Source: an uncultured Victivallaceae bacterium (GTDB lineage Bacteria; Verrucomicrobiota; Lentisphaeria; Victivallales; Victivallaceae). Taken from it: a DNA stretch of 5,180 nucleotides. Under the pieces are notes generated by a model. It had not been told where the DNA came from. It saw only the letters and a list, made by a program, of their open reading frames with translations, and made no database searches. Shown in pieces: positions 1-5,180 of the stretch. Position 1 is the stretch's first letter; each line of letters begins with the position of its first letter. A program made the position numbers and the translations under genes. Location of the stretch: assembly GCA_934663655.1 (NCBI GenBank), contig CAKUKT010000203.1, positions 1 to 5,180 of the forward strand, given 5' to 3'.

Positions 1-1295
1 GAACAATCGTTAACCGCCATCACCGGCGCCTCTCCGAGCAGTCCACCGAAATTCACCGTGTCGCCGACCCGGCAGCCGCAGGCGGGAATGATGCGCACTG
101 CAGTGGTTTTATTGTTGACTACTCCGATGGATATCTCATCGGCGATGATGCCGGAAAGTACCGCTGCCGAAGTGTCGCCCGGCACCGCGATCATATCCAG
201 TCCGACCGAACACACCGCAGTCATCGCTTCCAGCTTCTCCAGCGAGAGTGCGCCGCAGCGAACCGCTTCGATCATTCCCTCGTCCTCGGAAACCGGAATA
301 AACGCACCGGAAAGACCGCCGACCCGGGAGGAGGCCATAACTCCGCCCTTTTTCACCGCGTCGTTGAGCAGCGCCAGCGCCGCCGTCGTGCCGGGACCGC
401 CGCAACGTTCCAGTCCGATGGCCTCGAGAATGCGCGCCACCGAATCGCCGATCGCCGGCGTCGGAGCCAGCGAAAGATCGACAATGCCGAAAGGAACATT
501 CAGTCTGCCGGCAGCTTCTCTGGCCACCAGCTGACCGACGCGGGTGATTTTAAAGGCGGTCTTCTTGATCACCTCGGCGATTTCCGCCAGCGAACAATCC
601 CCGGCCCGGCGGACCGCTGAAGCCACCACCCCGGGCCCGGAAACCCCGACATTGATGACCGCCTCCGGCTCTCCGATACCGTGAAATGCGCCGGCCATGA
701 AGGGATTGTCCTCCGGGGCATTCGCGAACACCACCAGCTTGGCGCAGCCGATGGAACCACGATCAGCGGTCAACCGGGCGGTCTCCCGAATAATCTCCCC
801 GAGTCGGCCCACCGCATCCATGTTAATGCCGGCCCGGGTCGAAGCGACGTTGACCGAGGAACACACCAATTCCGTCGTGGCAAGCGCCTCCGGAATGGAG
901 TCGATCAGCGTCTTTGCTCCGGCTGTAAACCCCTTTTGCACCAACGCGCTGTAGCCGCCGATGAAGTTGATGCCAAGTTCCCGCGCCGCCCGGTCAAGCG
1001 TCGAGGCGATCCGCAGCGCTCCGTCCCGTCCGAGTCCACCGCACAGAAACGCTACCGGTGTCACCGCCACCCGTTTGTTGATAATCGGGATACCGTAAAT
1101 CTTGCCGATTTCGTCGCCGGTTTTCACCAGATTGCACGCCGTCCGCATCAGCCGGTCGTAAATTTTATCACATACGCTCACGGCATCGTCGCCGCGGCAG
1201 TCAAAAAGTGAAATTCCAAGCGTGATGGTCCGGATATCCAGACACTCCTCGCGAATCATACTCAACGTTTCGAGAATATCTTCCCGGTTCAACAT
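1..1295 (-). CDS. PFL family protein (DUF711, UPF0210), C-terminus cut by window edge
   Basis: The frame is open from an ATG at 1295 to the window edge and gives about 431 residues. The family is usually about 445-455 residues long, so only around 20 C-terminal residues should be missing. The N-terminus [14 protein letters not shown], an early segment on the pattern [15 protein letters not shown], and a glycine-rich end ([20 protein letters not shown]) are typical of the UPF0210/DUF711 family. Members are annotated 'PFL' because of a distant fold relation to pyruvate formate-lyase, but no glycyl-radical motif is visible and no reaction is established. I see no signal peptide or membrane segment, so it is probably cytosolic. 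A ribosome binding site GGAGG (1304-1308) sits 8 bases before the ATG. The gene starts 23 bases after the ACT-domain gene stops, so the two are almost certainly co-transcribed. The family assignment is firm; the biochemical role is unknown. Confidence 0.93.
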   Translation of the reverse strand, partial: MLNREDILETLSMIREECLDIRTITLGISLFDCRGDDAVSVCDKIYDRLMRTACNLVKTGDEIGKIYGIPIINKRVAVTPVAFLCGGLGRDGALRIASTLDRAARELGINFIGGYSALVQKGFTAGAKTLIDSIPEALATTELVCSSVNVASTRAGINMDAVGRLGEIIRETARLTADRGSIGCAKLVVFANAPEDNPFMAGAFHGIGEPEAVINVGVSGPGVVASAVRRAGDCSLAEIAEVIKKTAFKITRVGQLVAREAAGRLNVPFGIVDLSLAPTPAIGDSVARILEAIGLERCGGPGTTAALALLNDAVKKGGVMASSRVGGLSGAFIPVSEDEGMIEAVRCGALSLEKLEAMTAVCSVGLDMIAVPGDTSAAVLSGIIADEISIGVVNNKTTAVRIIPACGCRVGDTVNFGGLLGEAPVMAVNDC

Positions 1296-1303
1296 CGTCG
1301 CCG

Positions 1304-1308
1304 CCTCC
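1304..1308 (-). promoter_or_regulatory. Ribosome binding site of the PFL gene
   Basis: GGAGG on the minus strand, 8 bases before the ATG at 1295. It fixes the start of the edge-truncated PFL gene and supports translation as the second gene of the ACT-PFL pair. Confidence 0.8.
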
Positions 1309-1318
1309 CAGTGCAAAA

Positions 1319-1588
1319 TCAGATTTTGTGCATCGAATTGAAGATATCCTCATGCATCGCCTGAATCAACAGCGAATTGCGGCGCCCCAGTTCGGCCATC
1401 CGGTCGGCGAACTCCGGAAACGCCACCCCAAGTTCCTGGATATCGACGATCATGATCATTGTGAAATAACCGTCGAGCACTGTCTGGGAAATATCCAGAA
1501 TATTTGCCCCGCACTCAGCACATTCCGCGCTCACTCTGGCGATGATACCGACCGCGTCCCGGCCGATAACGGAGATAACCGCTTTCAT
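1319..1588 (-). CDS. Stand-alone ACT-domain protein (UPF0237 family)
   Basis: This complete 89-residue protein consists of essentially one ACT domain. Residues 2-50 show the first strand ([20 protein letters not shown]), the first helix with the glycine turn (GxxAxxSAxxAECGANI), and the following strands ([19 protein letters not shown]). The rest is the second helix (residues 56-72) and a short tail. ACT domains bind small ligands, often amino acids, and work as dimers or regulatory partners. This size and sequence match the UPF0237 group, whose genes are commonly found directly before a PFL/DUF711 gene, as here. The start at 1588 has a GAGGAA ribosome binding site (1594-1599), and MKAVISVIG is the expected family N-terminus. 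A promoter-like sequence lies about 140 bases upstream inside the intergenic repeat. The ligand cannot be read from the sequence. Regulation of the PFL partner is inference from co-occurrence. Confidence 0.93.
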   Translation of the reverse strand: MKAVISVIGRDAVGIIARVSAECAECGANILDISQTVLDGYFTMIMIVDIQELGVAFPEFADRMAELGRRNSLLIQAMHEDIFNSMHKI

Positions 1589-1732
1589 TTTTCTTCCTCG
1601 GATTTCAAAGTTGGTATTTCCAATTGATAATGACCCAGGTCTTGTGGCAGGCGCATCGTATGCCCGAATGGCCTTGCTCCTTTATTCGACGTTGTCTAAA
1701 ATCCAGCCTGAAGCAAATATGGATATCTGATA

Positions 1733-1761
1733 AAATTAGCATGAAATTGTCGTTTTGTCAA
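1733..1761 (-). promoter_or_regulatory. Sigma-70-type promoter for the ACT-PFL operon
   Basis: On the minus strand a perfect -35 TTGACA (1756-1761) is followed by a 17-base spacer and TAATTT (1733-1738). The spacer ends in TGC, giving an extended -10 (TGnTAATTT). The -10 hexamer itself is weak (3 of 6 to consensus), but the extended element and perfect -35 compensate, and the same arrangement is conserved in the second repeat copy. The expected transcript start is near 1726, giving a leader of about 138 bases before the ACT start codon. Confidence 0.65.
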
Positions 1762-1801
1762 TTGAAATCCCAATTTCCGCCGGACGAACCTGGAACAAAA
1801 T

Positions 1802-1826
1802 CAAAAATGCCGCCTGGCGGAGGCCA
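1802..1826 (-). terminator. Possible terminator between GNAT gene and ACT-PFL promoter
   Basis: On the minus strand a GC-rich dyad (CCGCC-A-GGCGG core at 1810-1820; an alternative pairing is GCCT/AGGC) is followed by a T-rich run CATTTTTGATTTT. This resembles an intrinsic terminator and would separate GNAT transcripts from the ACT promoter. Weaknesses: it lies about 260 bases after the GNAT stop, the perfect dyad leaves a loop of one base, and the hairpin is not conserved in the second repeat copy. Confidence 0.3.
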
Positions 1827-1881
1827 ATTCACTGGAACAGGAGGTCGCGAAAGCAGCCGAAAAAACTAAGTCCCACCGTGC

Positions 1882-2081
1882 GCCCCGGGAACCAGCGCAT
1901 GATGGGAAACTGCCGGTAGATATTGACGTACCGGTTCGGAATCCGTCTCAAACAGACGATCAGCAGCCCCCCTCCCGGAAAAATCACAACCGGCGCGGGA
2001 CGATTCAACCGGAACGTCGATCGACGTCCGGATTCCCGTCGGGAGATTTTCAAATATGTACACCTGAGGAATGGATCGACT
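1882..2081. other. Intergenic stretch downstream of the GNAT gene, no convincing gene
   Basis: This is the part of the 493-base gap outside the repeat. It contains a strong hairpin (2009-2031) and a smaller one (1944-1958, CGTCT/AGACG with a five-base loop). Two short overlapping minus-strand frames run through it (1866-2063 from a GTG, and 1829-2104). Neither has a recognisable domain or a well-placed ribosome binding site, and the longer one overlaps the GNAT 3' end. It may hold decayed coding sequence, but nothing allows naming it. Confidence 0.4.
2009..2031. repeat. Perfect 14-bp palindrome within an 11-bp hairpin
   Basis: ACGTCGATCGACGT (2014-2027) is a perfect palindrome. CCGGA on the left and TCCGG on the right extend it to an 11-base-pair stem with a single bulged A. 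It lies about 50 bases past the GNAT stop. No T-run follows on either strand, so it is not a standard intrinsic terminator. It could stabilise a 3' end, bind a dimeric protein, or be incidental. Confidence 0.5.
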
Positions 2082-2879
2082 TCAATTTGAAGAGATGATT
2101 TCACATTCTCTGAACTGGGGATGCAGTTGTATTTCCCGGCTTTTCCCCTGGCCCGTATACGCCCAGCCGACGGTGTGTCCCTGATCTGTTACAATCCGTT
2201 CCAGCACACCCAGCTCCGGCGATTTCGCCAGAGCCAGAATTGCGGCTTCGCAGCTCGGGAATGTGGGCAACCCGAAGTTTTCTCCACAATCCATCAGGGC
2301 AAATTTCAGAAGACAGTCGATCTCATGGCGATAGCCTGTCGTACAGGGGACAAATCTGAGTTTTGAATCGTTCGGCGCATAATAGCGTTCACAGAATTGC
2401 TGAAAGGTGTCCGGACTGTTTCCAAGCGGACAGTAGAGCGGACCGACCTCACTTCCCTTCAGGGCAAGGCGGAATCCGTATTTCTCGTAGAGCCGGACCA
2501 GATGCGGCTGACTGGCGGTACAGAAAAGTCCCAACGGCAAATCGCGGCAATGGGTGAGATCATAGAACCAGAGTTCCAACAGTTTCCGCCCGATTCCCAT
2601 CCTCTGATATGAATCGGCGGTTCTGAAATTCCCGAAGTTGCCGATTGAGTCCGGATGCATTCCCCAGCCATGCCAGAGGCGTGAAACACTAACAGCACCG
2701 TCCATGGCAATGAAATAGGTATCACGGCACTCCTTCACCGCATGGCCGGCAAGTCGGAAACGGATCATCTGAGAATAGCTCTTTTCCGGAGCTTCATTTT
2801 TCATCACCTCGTCCAATGCATTTGCGGCATCCCGGTTGCAATCGGAGTCAGTGCGGAAAGTTTTGTATTCAATATTCAT
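2082..2879 (-). CDS. GNAT-family N-acetyltransferase with C-terminal extension
   Basis: This is a complete 265-residue protein. The GNAT core spans roughly residues 55-145. Motif A, the acetyl-CoA pyrophosphate-binding loop, is QRMGIGRKLLE at 92-102 and follows the strand GNFGNFRTADSY. Motif B is LVRLYEKYGFR at 127-137, the usual pattern in which a Tyr reaches the CoA sulfur. It should transfer an acetyl group from acetyl-CoA to an amine, probably in the cytosol, but the substrate cannot be read. About 110 further residues (from about 150), including the hairpin-like stretch ERIVTDQGHTVGWAYTG, exceed the typical 140-180-residue GNAT and may form a second, degenerate GNAT-like half. The start at 2879 has GGAGG (2889-2893) 9 bases upstream. 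It stands alone: 210 bases separate it from the amidohydrolase stop and nearly 500 from the ACT gene. Fold assignment is confident, substrate unknown. Confidence 0.88.
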   Translation of the reverse strand: MNIEYKTFRTDSDCNRDAANALDEVMKNEAPEKSYSQMIRFRLAGHAVKECRDTYFIAMDGAVSVSRLWHGWGMHPDSIGNFGNFRTADSYQRMGIGRKLLELWFYDLTHCRDLPLGLFCTASQPHLVRLYEKYGFRLALKGSEVGPLYCPLGNSPDTFQQFCERYYAPNDSKLRFVPCTTGYRHEIDCLLKFALMDCGENFGLPTFPSCEAAILALAKSPELGVLERIVTDQGHTVGWAYTGQGKSREIQLHPQFRECEIISSN

Positions 2880-2888
2880 CTCGTTTAT

Positions 2889-2893
2889 CCTCC
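2889..2893 (-). promoter_or_regulatory. Ribosome binding site of the GNAT gene
   Basis: GGAGG (within GGGGAGGAT) on the minus strand, 9 bases before the ATG at 2879. It supports that start. The 210-base gap upstream (2880-3089) shows no strong promoter: a TATCAT lies near 2922-2935 without a good -35. Confidence 0.75.
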
Positions 2894-3036
2894 CCTGGGG
2901 TGATTGAGTGCCTGACTTAAATGATATTCCCGAAACCTGACGGCAGGAAGCGCTTTTCGGTCATCCATCCCATTTCCAATTGCTGAAAACACTTTCTACA
3001 TACTCTTCTCCGACAATGCGATTTTCGACAGAATAA

Positions 3037-3064
3037 TGAAAAAAAATTGAAACCAACTTTTTCA
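3037..3064 (-). terminator. Candidate intrinsic terminator of the amidohydrolase gene
   Basis: Starting about 26 bases after the stop codon, the minus strand reads GAAAAAGTTG, loop GTTT, then CAATTTTTTTT. The arms pair over about 10 positions including G-U wobbles, and the right arm doubles as an eight-T run. The stem is AT-rich and therefore weak, but its position and the T-run suit transcription termination. Confidence 0.38.
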
Positions 3065-3089
3065 TCCCGGGTTTGTTGTCACCGATATC

Positions 3090-4448
3090 TCATCCGTTCT
3101 GGAGCTTCACTTCAACCTCTTCCCTCGGCAGAAAAATGGTTTTTGAAAAAGCATCCACAACCTTCAAATATTCCTCTCTGCTCATTTTTCCGGGGGACGC
3201 CTGAATGATTTTTCGGGCCTCCACCGCCTCTTCGGACAGCAGAACGAACGCCATCTGAGCGAGAATTTCCGCGTTTCCAGCATAGGCGGCAACCACGTCG
3301 GCAAGTGCGAAATAATCCCGGTGAAGTCCACCGTTGGAACCGCGAACTTCCAGATGCAGAACAGGCATCAGCTGGGATACATCCCCCATATCCGTAGAAC
3401 CATAATCCTGTCCGGTCTGATAATGGAATGGTGCTTCCGGTGCAAGTTCCGCAATGATCCGCCGGGCAGTTTCCGCCAGAGCATCTGAATTGTCAAGAGG
3501 CATCGCGCCATGAACGCTTTCGATCCTGATCCCGGTTTCCATGGCCGCGGCGGAATACCGTACCGCCTGGTCGAATCGGGATGCGAGATCCTGAAGTTCG
3601 TTCACCTGGGATGAACGCAGCATATACTCCATGGTTACCGTACCGGGAAGCGTGTTGACCGCACTGCCGCCGGAGGTTATGATTCCATGAATCCTCGCAG
3701 ACGGATCTTTCGCACTTGCCGACTCCCGCAGCAACGCGATTGCATGCCTTGCCAGATCCATGGCATTCAATGCATTACAGCCACGGTACGGATAGGAGGC
3801 ATGGGCGGCATTCCCCAAAAAAGTGATCCGTTTCGCGATGAATCCGTTGGCATTATTTGTCCCATAATCGTTCGTGCCGATATGATTCATGAGAGCGATG
3901 TCCACATCATCAAACACGCCCTCCCGGATCAACTGGGATTTTCCGCAAAAAGAGCCGATTTTCCCCGCTTTAATCAGTTCCCGGCGATAATCAGATTCAA
4001 TTCCTTCTTCCGCCGGAGCTGCGATGAAGACGATACGGCCGGAGAGTTGGGATAAAACTTCCGGCCTCCGAAGTGCGGCGGCGGCGCCCCAGATTGCCGC
4101 GGCATGGGTATGGTGTCCACAGGAATGAGCCGCTCCGTTTTTTTTATCCGCCGCCGGATGTCCCGGCTGATACAGGGCATCCAGTTCGCCGACCAATGCG
4201 ATCGTCGGTCCCGGCCGGCCGGTATCAAGATCGGCGCGCAATCCCGTCATTGCCAGTCCGGTTCTGACTGGAAGTCCCAGTGCGGAGAAGCATTCAGCAA
4301 GAAAATGTGAGGTGCGGGTTTCCCGGTATCCGGTTTCCGGGTGCTGCCAGATCTCCTCTCCGATGGCCTGGATTTCCCTCTGAAGTTCCTTCATAATCTG
4401 GTGTATTTCAGGACTCAGGACCGACATGTTTTGAATTTCCTCCATCAT
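3090..4448 (-). CDS. M20-family amidohydrolase (AbgB/IAA-amino-acid hydrolase-like)
   Basis: This 452-residue metal-dependent hydrolase cleaves amide bonds of N-acyl or aminobenzoyl amino acids or similar small substrates. Family landmarks appear in order: HPETGYRE (36-43), GELDAL (87-92), HSCGHHTHAAA (108-118), APAEEG (144-149), NHIG (188-191), HASYPYRG (216-223), GGSAVNTLPG (260-269), STDMGDVSQ (351-359) and HRDYFAL (376-382). By analogy with the M20D group, likely metal ligands are Cys110, His112, Glu148, His189 and His376. Glu147 would be the general base, and His216 sits in the dimerisation domain. The length is normal and no signal peptide is visible, so it is cytosolic. I chose ATG 4448 because GAGG (4458-4461) lies 9 bases upstream; an in-frame TTG at 4463 would overlap that site. 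The next codon, ATG 4445, is also possible. No transporter or AbgA partner is nearby, so the substrate is open. Confidence 0.92.
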   Translation of the reverse strand: MMEEIQNMSVLSPEIHQIMKELQREIQAIGEEIWQHPETGYRETRTSHFLAECFSALGLPVRTGLAMTGLRADLDTGRPGPTIALVGELDALYQPGHPAADKKNGAAHSCGHHTHAAAIWGAAAALRRPEVLSQLSGRIVFIAAPAEEGIESDYRRELIKAGKIGSFCGKSQLIREGVFDDVDIALMNHIGTNDYGTNNANGFIAKRITFLGNAAHASYPYRGCNALNAMDLARHAIALLRESASAKDPSARIHGIITSGGSAVNTLPGTVTMEYMLRSSQVNELQDLASRFDQAVRYSAAAMETGIRIESVHGAMPLDNSDALAETARRIIAELAPEAPFHYQTGQDYGSTDMGDVSQLMPVLHLEVRGSNGGLHRDYFALADVVAAYAGNAEILAQMAFVLLSEEAVEARKIIQASPGKMSREEYLKVVDAFSKTIFLPREEVEVKLQNG

Positions 4449-4457
4449 TTTAGCCCG

Positions 4458-4461
4458 CCTC
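4458..4461 (-). promoter_or_regulatory. Ribosome binding site deciding the amidohydrolase start
   Basis: GAGG on the minus strand, 9 bases before ATG 4448 and 12 before ATG 4445. The upstream in-frame TTG (4461-4463) would place this site inside the coding sequence and has no better site of its own, so the ATG is preferred. Confidence 0.6.
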
Positions 4462-4559
4462 AAATGGTGATTTCACTATTCATCTGCTGAATGCGGCATG
4501 AGATATGCAGTTATCAATACCGGTGGATATTGTTTTAAATTTATGATGAAGCGTGTGGC

Positions 4560-4785
4560 ATGACCGAAAGAGATCCCACCTTTATTTCAAATTTTTTTAA
4601 AATTCAGCCTGAGGTAAATGCAGATGTCGAGTTGAAATTAGCATCGATTTGCGGTTTTGTCAATCGAAATCCGGGTTTTCGCCGGACGAACCTGAAACCA
4701 ACCCGGGGATGCTGTCAGCCGGAAGCCGATTGACTGGAAAAGAAGGCCACTAAAAGCAGCCGGCTAAACCAACCCCGATTTGTGC
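4560..4785 (-). repeat. Diverged intergenic repeat, copy 2, upstream of the amidohydrolase
   Basis: This is the partner of 1660-1881, about 70% identical by hand alignment. Like copy 1, it sits in the leader and promoter region of the next minus-strand gene. Shared landmarks are the identical 15-base block (4680-4694), the promoter core (4635-4663), the leader block (4599-4619) and AATAAAGG (4579-4586). Between the repeat and the amidohydrolase start (4449-4559), the sequence is AT-rich leader with no further similarity. Toward the phosphoesterase gene (4786-4917), similarity fades within about 40 bases. The rest of that gap holds only a small hairpin. Confidence 0.8.
4635..4663 (-). promoter_or_regulatory. 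Sigma-70-type promoter for the amidohydrolase
   Basis: On the minus strand TTGACA (4658-4663), a 17-base spacer ending in TGC, and TAATTT (4635-4640) repeat exactly the arrangement in copy 1. Several spacer bases differ between copies while both hexamers and the TGC stay identical, which argues for function. The expected transcript start is near 4628, giving a leader of about 180 bases before ATG 4448. Confidence 0.65.
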
Positions 4786-4880
4786 AGTCAGGGACCGGGC
4801 ACTTGTTATGAATCAGTTTGCCGACGCCGGAAGTTGGTGATTACTCCGGAAAAATTTTCTGCAACCTGTCGCCGGGGCTG

Positions 4881-4900
4881 GAAAACTCCGGCGGATTTTC
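4881..4900 (-). terminator. Possible terminator of the phosphoesterase gene
   Basis: GAAAATCC-GCC-GGAGTTTTC on the minus strand forms an eight-base-pair stem with one bulge, 18 bases after the stop at 4918. Its right arm ends in four T. It is nearly symmetrical, so it could act on either strand, but the T-run is short and what follows is C-rich. Confidence 0.35.
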
Positions 4901-4917
4901 TGGTCCCGGGGCAATGA

Positions 4918-5180
4918 TCACAAATTCAATGCCGACATCTCCCGACCGGATTCAAGTTCGATAATCCGGAGCAATCCATCTTCAAAGGTCCCGTAAGACG
5001 CCGGCAGCCCGCGCTTCGGCAGCGACAACGATCCCGGATTGAATATCACCGTCCCGGAATCAAGCCGTTTGAGTTCCGGAATATGGGTGTGGCCATGTGC
5101 AAGCACCGCTCCTGAAGGCAGCGGCGGCAGGTGCGTTTCGTTCCACCGGTGACCGTGAGTCAGAAAGAAGTAAACTCCGT
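4918..5180 (-). CDS. yfcE: YfcE/MJ0936-type metallophosphoesterase, C-terminal part only
   Basis: The frame enters from the right edge and runs 86 residues to a TGA at 4918. The start lies outside the window, so roughly half of a 160-185-residue protein is seen. Visible metal-site motifs of the calcineurin-like phosphoesterase fold are the THGHRWN segment (residues 7-13 of the visible part) and AHGHTHIPE, whose histidines bind the dinuclear metal centre. NPGSLSLPKRGLPASYG follows, with the Asn-Pro-Gly-Ser turn and PASY typical of YfcE. Order and wording match E. coli YfcE closely (THGH, YGHTHLP, NPGSVSIPK, PASYG). YfcE hydrolyses model phosphodiesters with manganese in vitro; its natural substrate is unclear. 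An internal GTG at 5106 is not a start, because the motifs continue upstream in frame. It is a separate unit from the amidohydrolase, 469 bases away. Confidence 0.92.
   Translation of the reverse strand, partial: GVYFFLTHGHRWNETHLPPLPSGAVLAHGHTHIPELKRLDSGTVIFNPGSLSLPKRGLPASYGTFEDGLLRIIELESGREMSALNL

Larger units (their letters stand above)
1660..1881 (-). repeat. Diverged intergenic repeat, copy 1, upstream of the ACT-PFL operon
   Basis: This segment aligns over its whole length with 4560-4785 in the same orientation. By hand I count about 158 matches over 226 aligned columns (about 70%), with only a few single-base gaps. The best-conserved parts are a 15-base identical block (1778-1792), the TTGACA/TAATTT core (1733-1761), a leader block (1698-1718) and AATAAAGG (1679-1686). 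A fainter match may continue to about 1915. Both copies lie upstream of minus-strand genes that are unrelated to each other (ACT-PFL here, amidohydrolase at the other). Neither copy has a common coding frame, terminal inverted repeats or a target duplication that I can see. It could be a duplicated promoter region, a dispersed non-coding repeat, or the 5' part of a lost gene family. Confidence 0.8.

Noticed and set aside
58..534. Plus-strand open frame of 158 codons
   Set aside because: It lies wholly antisense to the PFL gene, has a low-complexity Ser/Thr/Pro/Ala composition typical of a GC-rich antisense shadow, and has no ribosome binding site.
681..1211. Plus-strand open frame of 176 codons
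   Set aside because: It is also antisense to the PFL gene, whose minus-strand frame is continuous and matches its family throughout; it shows no domain features.
1589..1669. N-terminal extension of the ACT protein by 27 codons
   Set aside because: The frame is open upstream of the ATG but contains no ATG, GTG or TTG; only a rare ATT follows the [16 protein letters not shown] is the normal family start and has its own GAGGAA site.
1624..1869. Plus-strand 81-codon frame across repeat copy 1
   Set aside because: The aligned copy 2 does not preserve the frame (single-base gaps, different stops), and the conserved signals point to the minus strand.
4461..4463. TTG start for the amidohydrolase (457 residues)
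   Set aside because: The only good ribosome binding site (GAGG, 4458-4461) would overlap the start codon itself and fits ATG 4448 instead.
1660..4785. Insertion sequence or composite transposon bounded by the two repeat copies
   Set aside because: No transposase, no terminal inverted repeats or target duplications are visible; the copies are only about 70% alike and each sits neatly in a promoter region.
4918..5106. A stand-alone 62-residue protein starting at GTG 5106
   Set aside because: The frame continues upstream to the window edge with YfcE-type motifs (THGH), so this is the C-terminal part of a larger phosphoesterase.
1..5180. CRISPR array, tRNA, rRNA or defence island
   Set aside because: I saw no evenly spaced short repeats, cloverleaf-like segments, rRNA signatures or defence-protein motifs on either strand.

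Overview
The window is bacterial. Every gene I can support lies on the minus strand: two cut by the window edges and three complete. The sequence is moderately GC-rich in genes and more AT-rich between them. Starts are preceded by ordinary purine-rich ribosome binding sites. The taxon cannot be fixed from five genes. The gene content and style would suit an anaerobic or gut-associated bacterium, and a PVC-type lineage such as Lentisphaerota is only a guess.

Read in the direction of transcription (right to left), the layout is as follows. (1) The C-terminal part of a YfcE/MJ0936-type metallophosphoesterase enters from the right edge (4918-5180). (2) A 469-bp gap holds one copy of a diverged intergenic repeat with a promoter-like core. 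(3) A complete M20-family metal-dependent amidohydrolase follows (3090-4448). (4) After 210 bp comes a GNAT acetyltransferase with an unassigned C-terminal extension (2082-2879). (5) A 493-bp gap holds the second copy of the repeat. (6) Last is a two-gene operon: a stand-alone ACT-domain protein (1319-1588) and, 23 bp later, a PFL/DUF711 (UPF0210) protein that runs off the left edge (1-1295).

The genes are mostly household or accessory single-gene units. Only the ACT-PFL pair is a recognisable conserved unit; its function is unsettled, but the ACT protein is likely to be a ligand-sensing partner. I see no defence system, mobile-element gene, CRISPR array, tRNA or rRNA.

The least expected feature is between the genes. 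The 5' regions of the ACT-PFL operon and of the amidohydrolase share about 225 bp at roughly 70% identity by hand alignment. At the heart of both copies is TTGACA, a 17-bp spacer ending in TGC, and TAATTT, pointing into the downstream gene. A 15-bp identical block lies exactly 16 bp upstream of the -35 in both. A conserved leader segment lies just past the predicted transcription start. This looks like a duplicated or dispersed promoter module serving unrelated genes, and it is the best candidate for something undescribed here.
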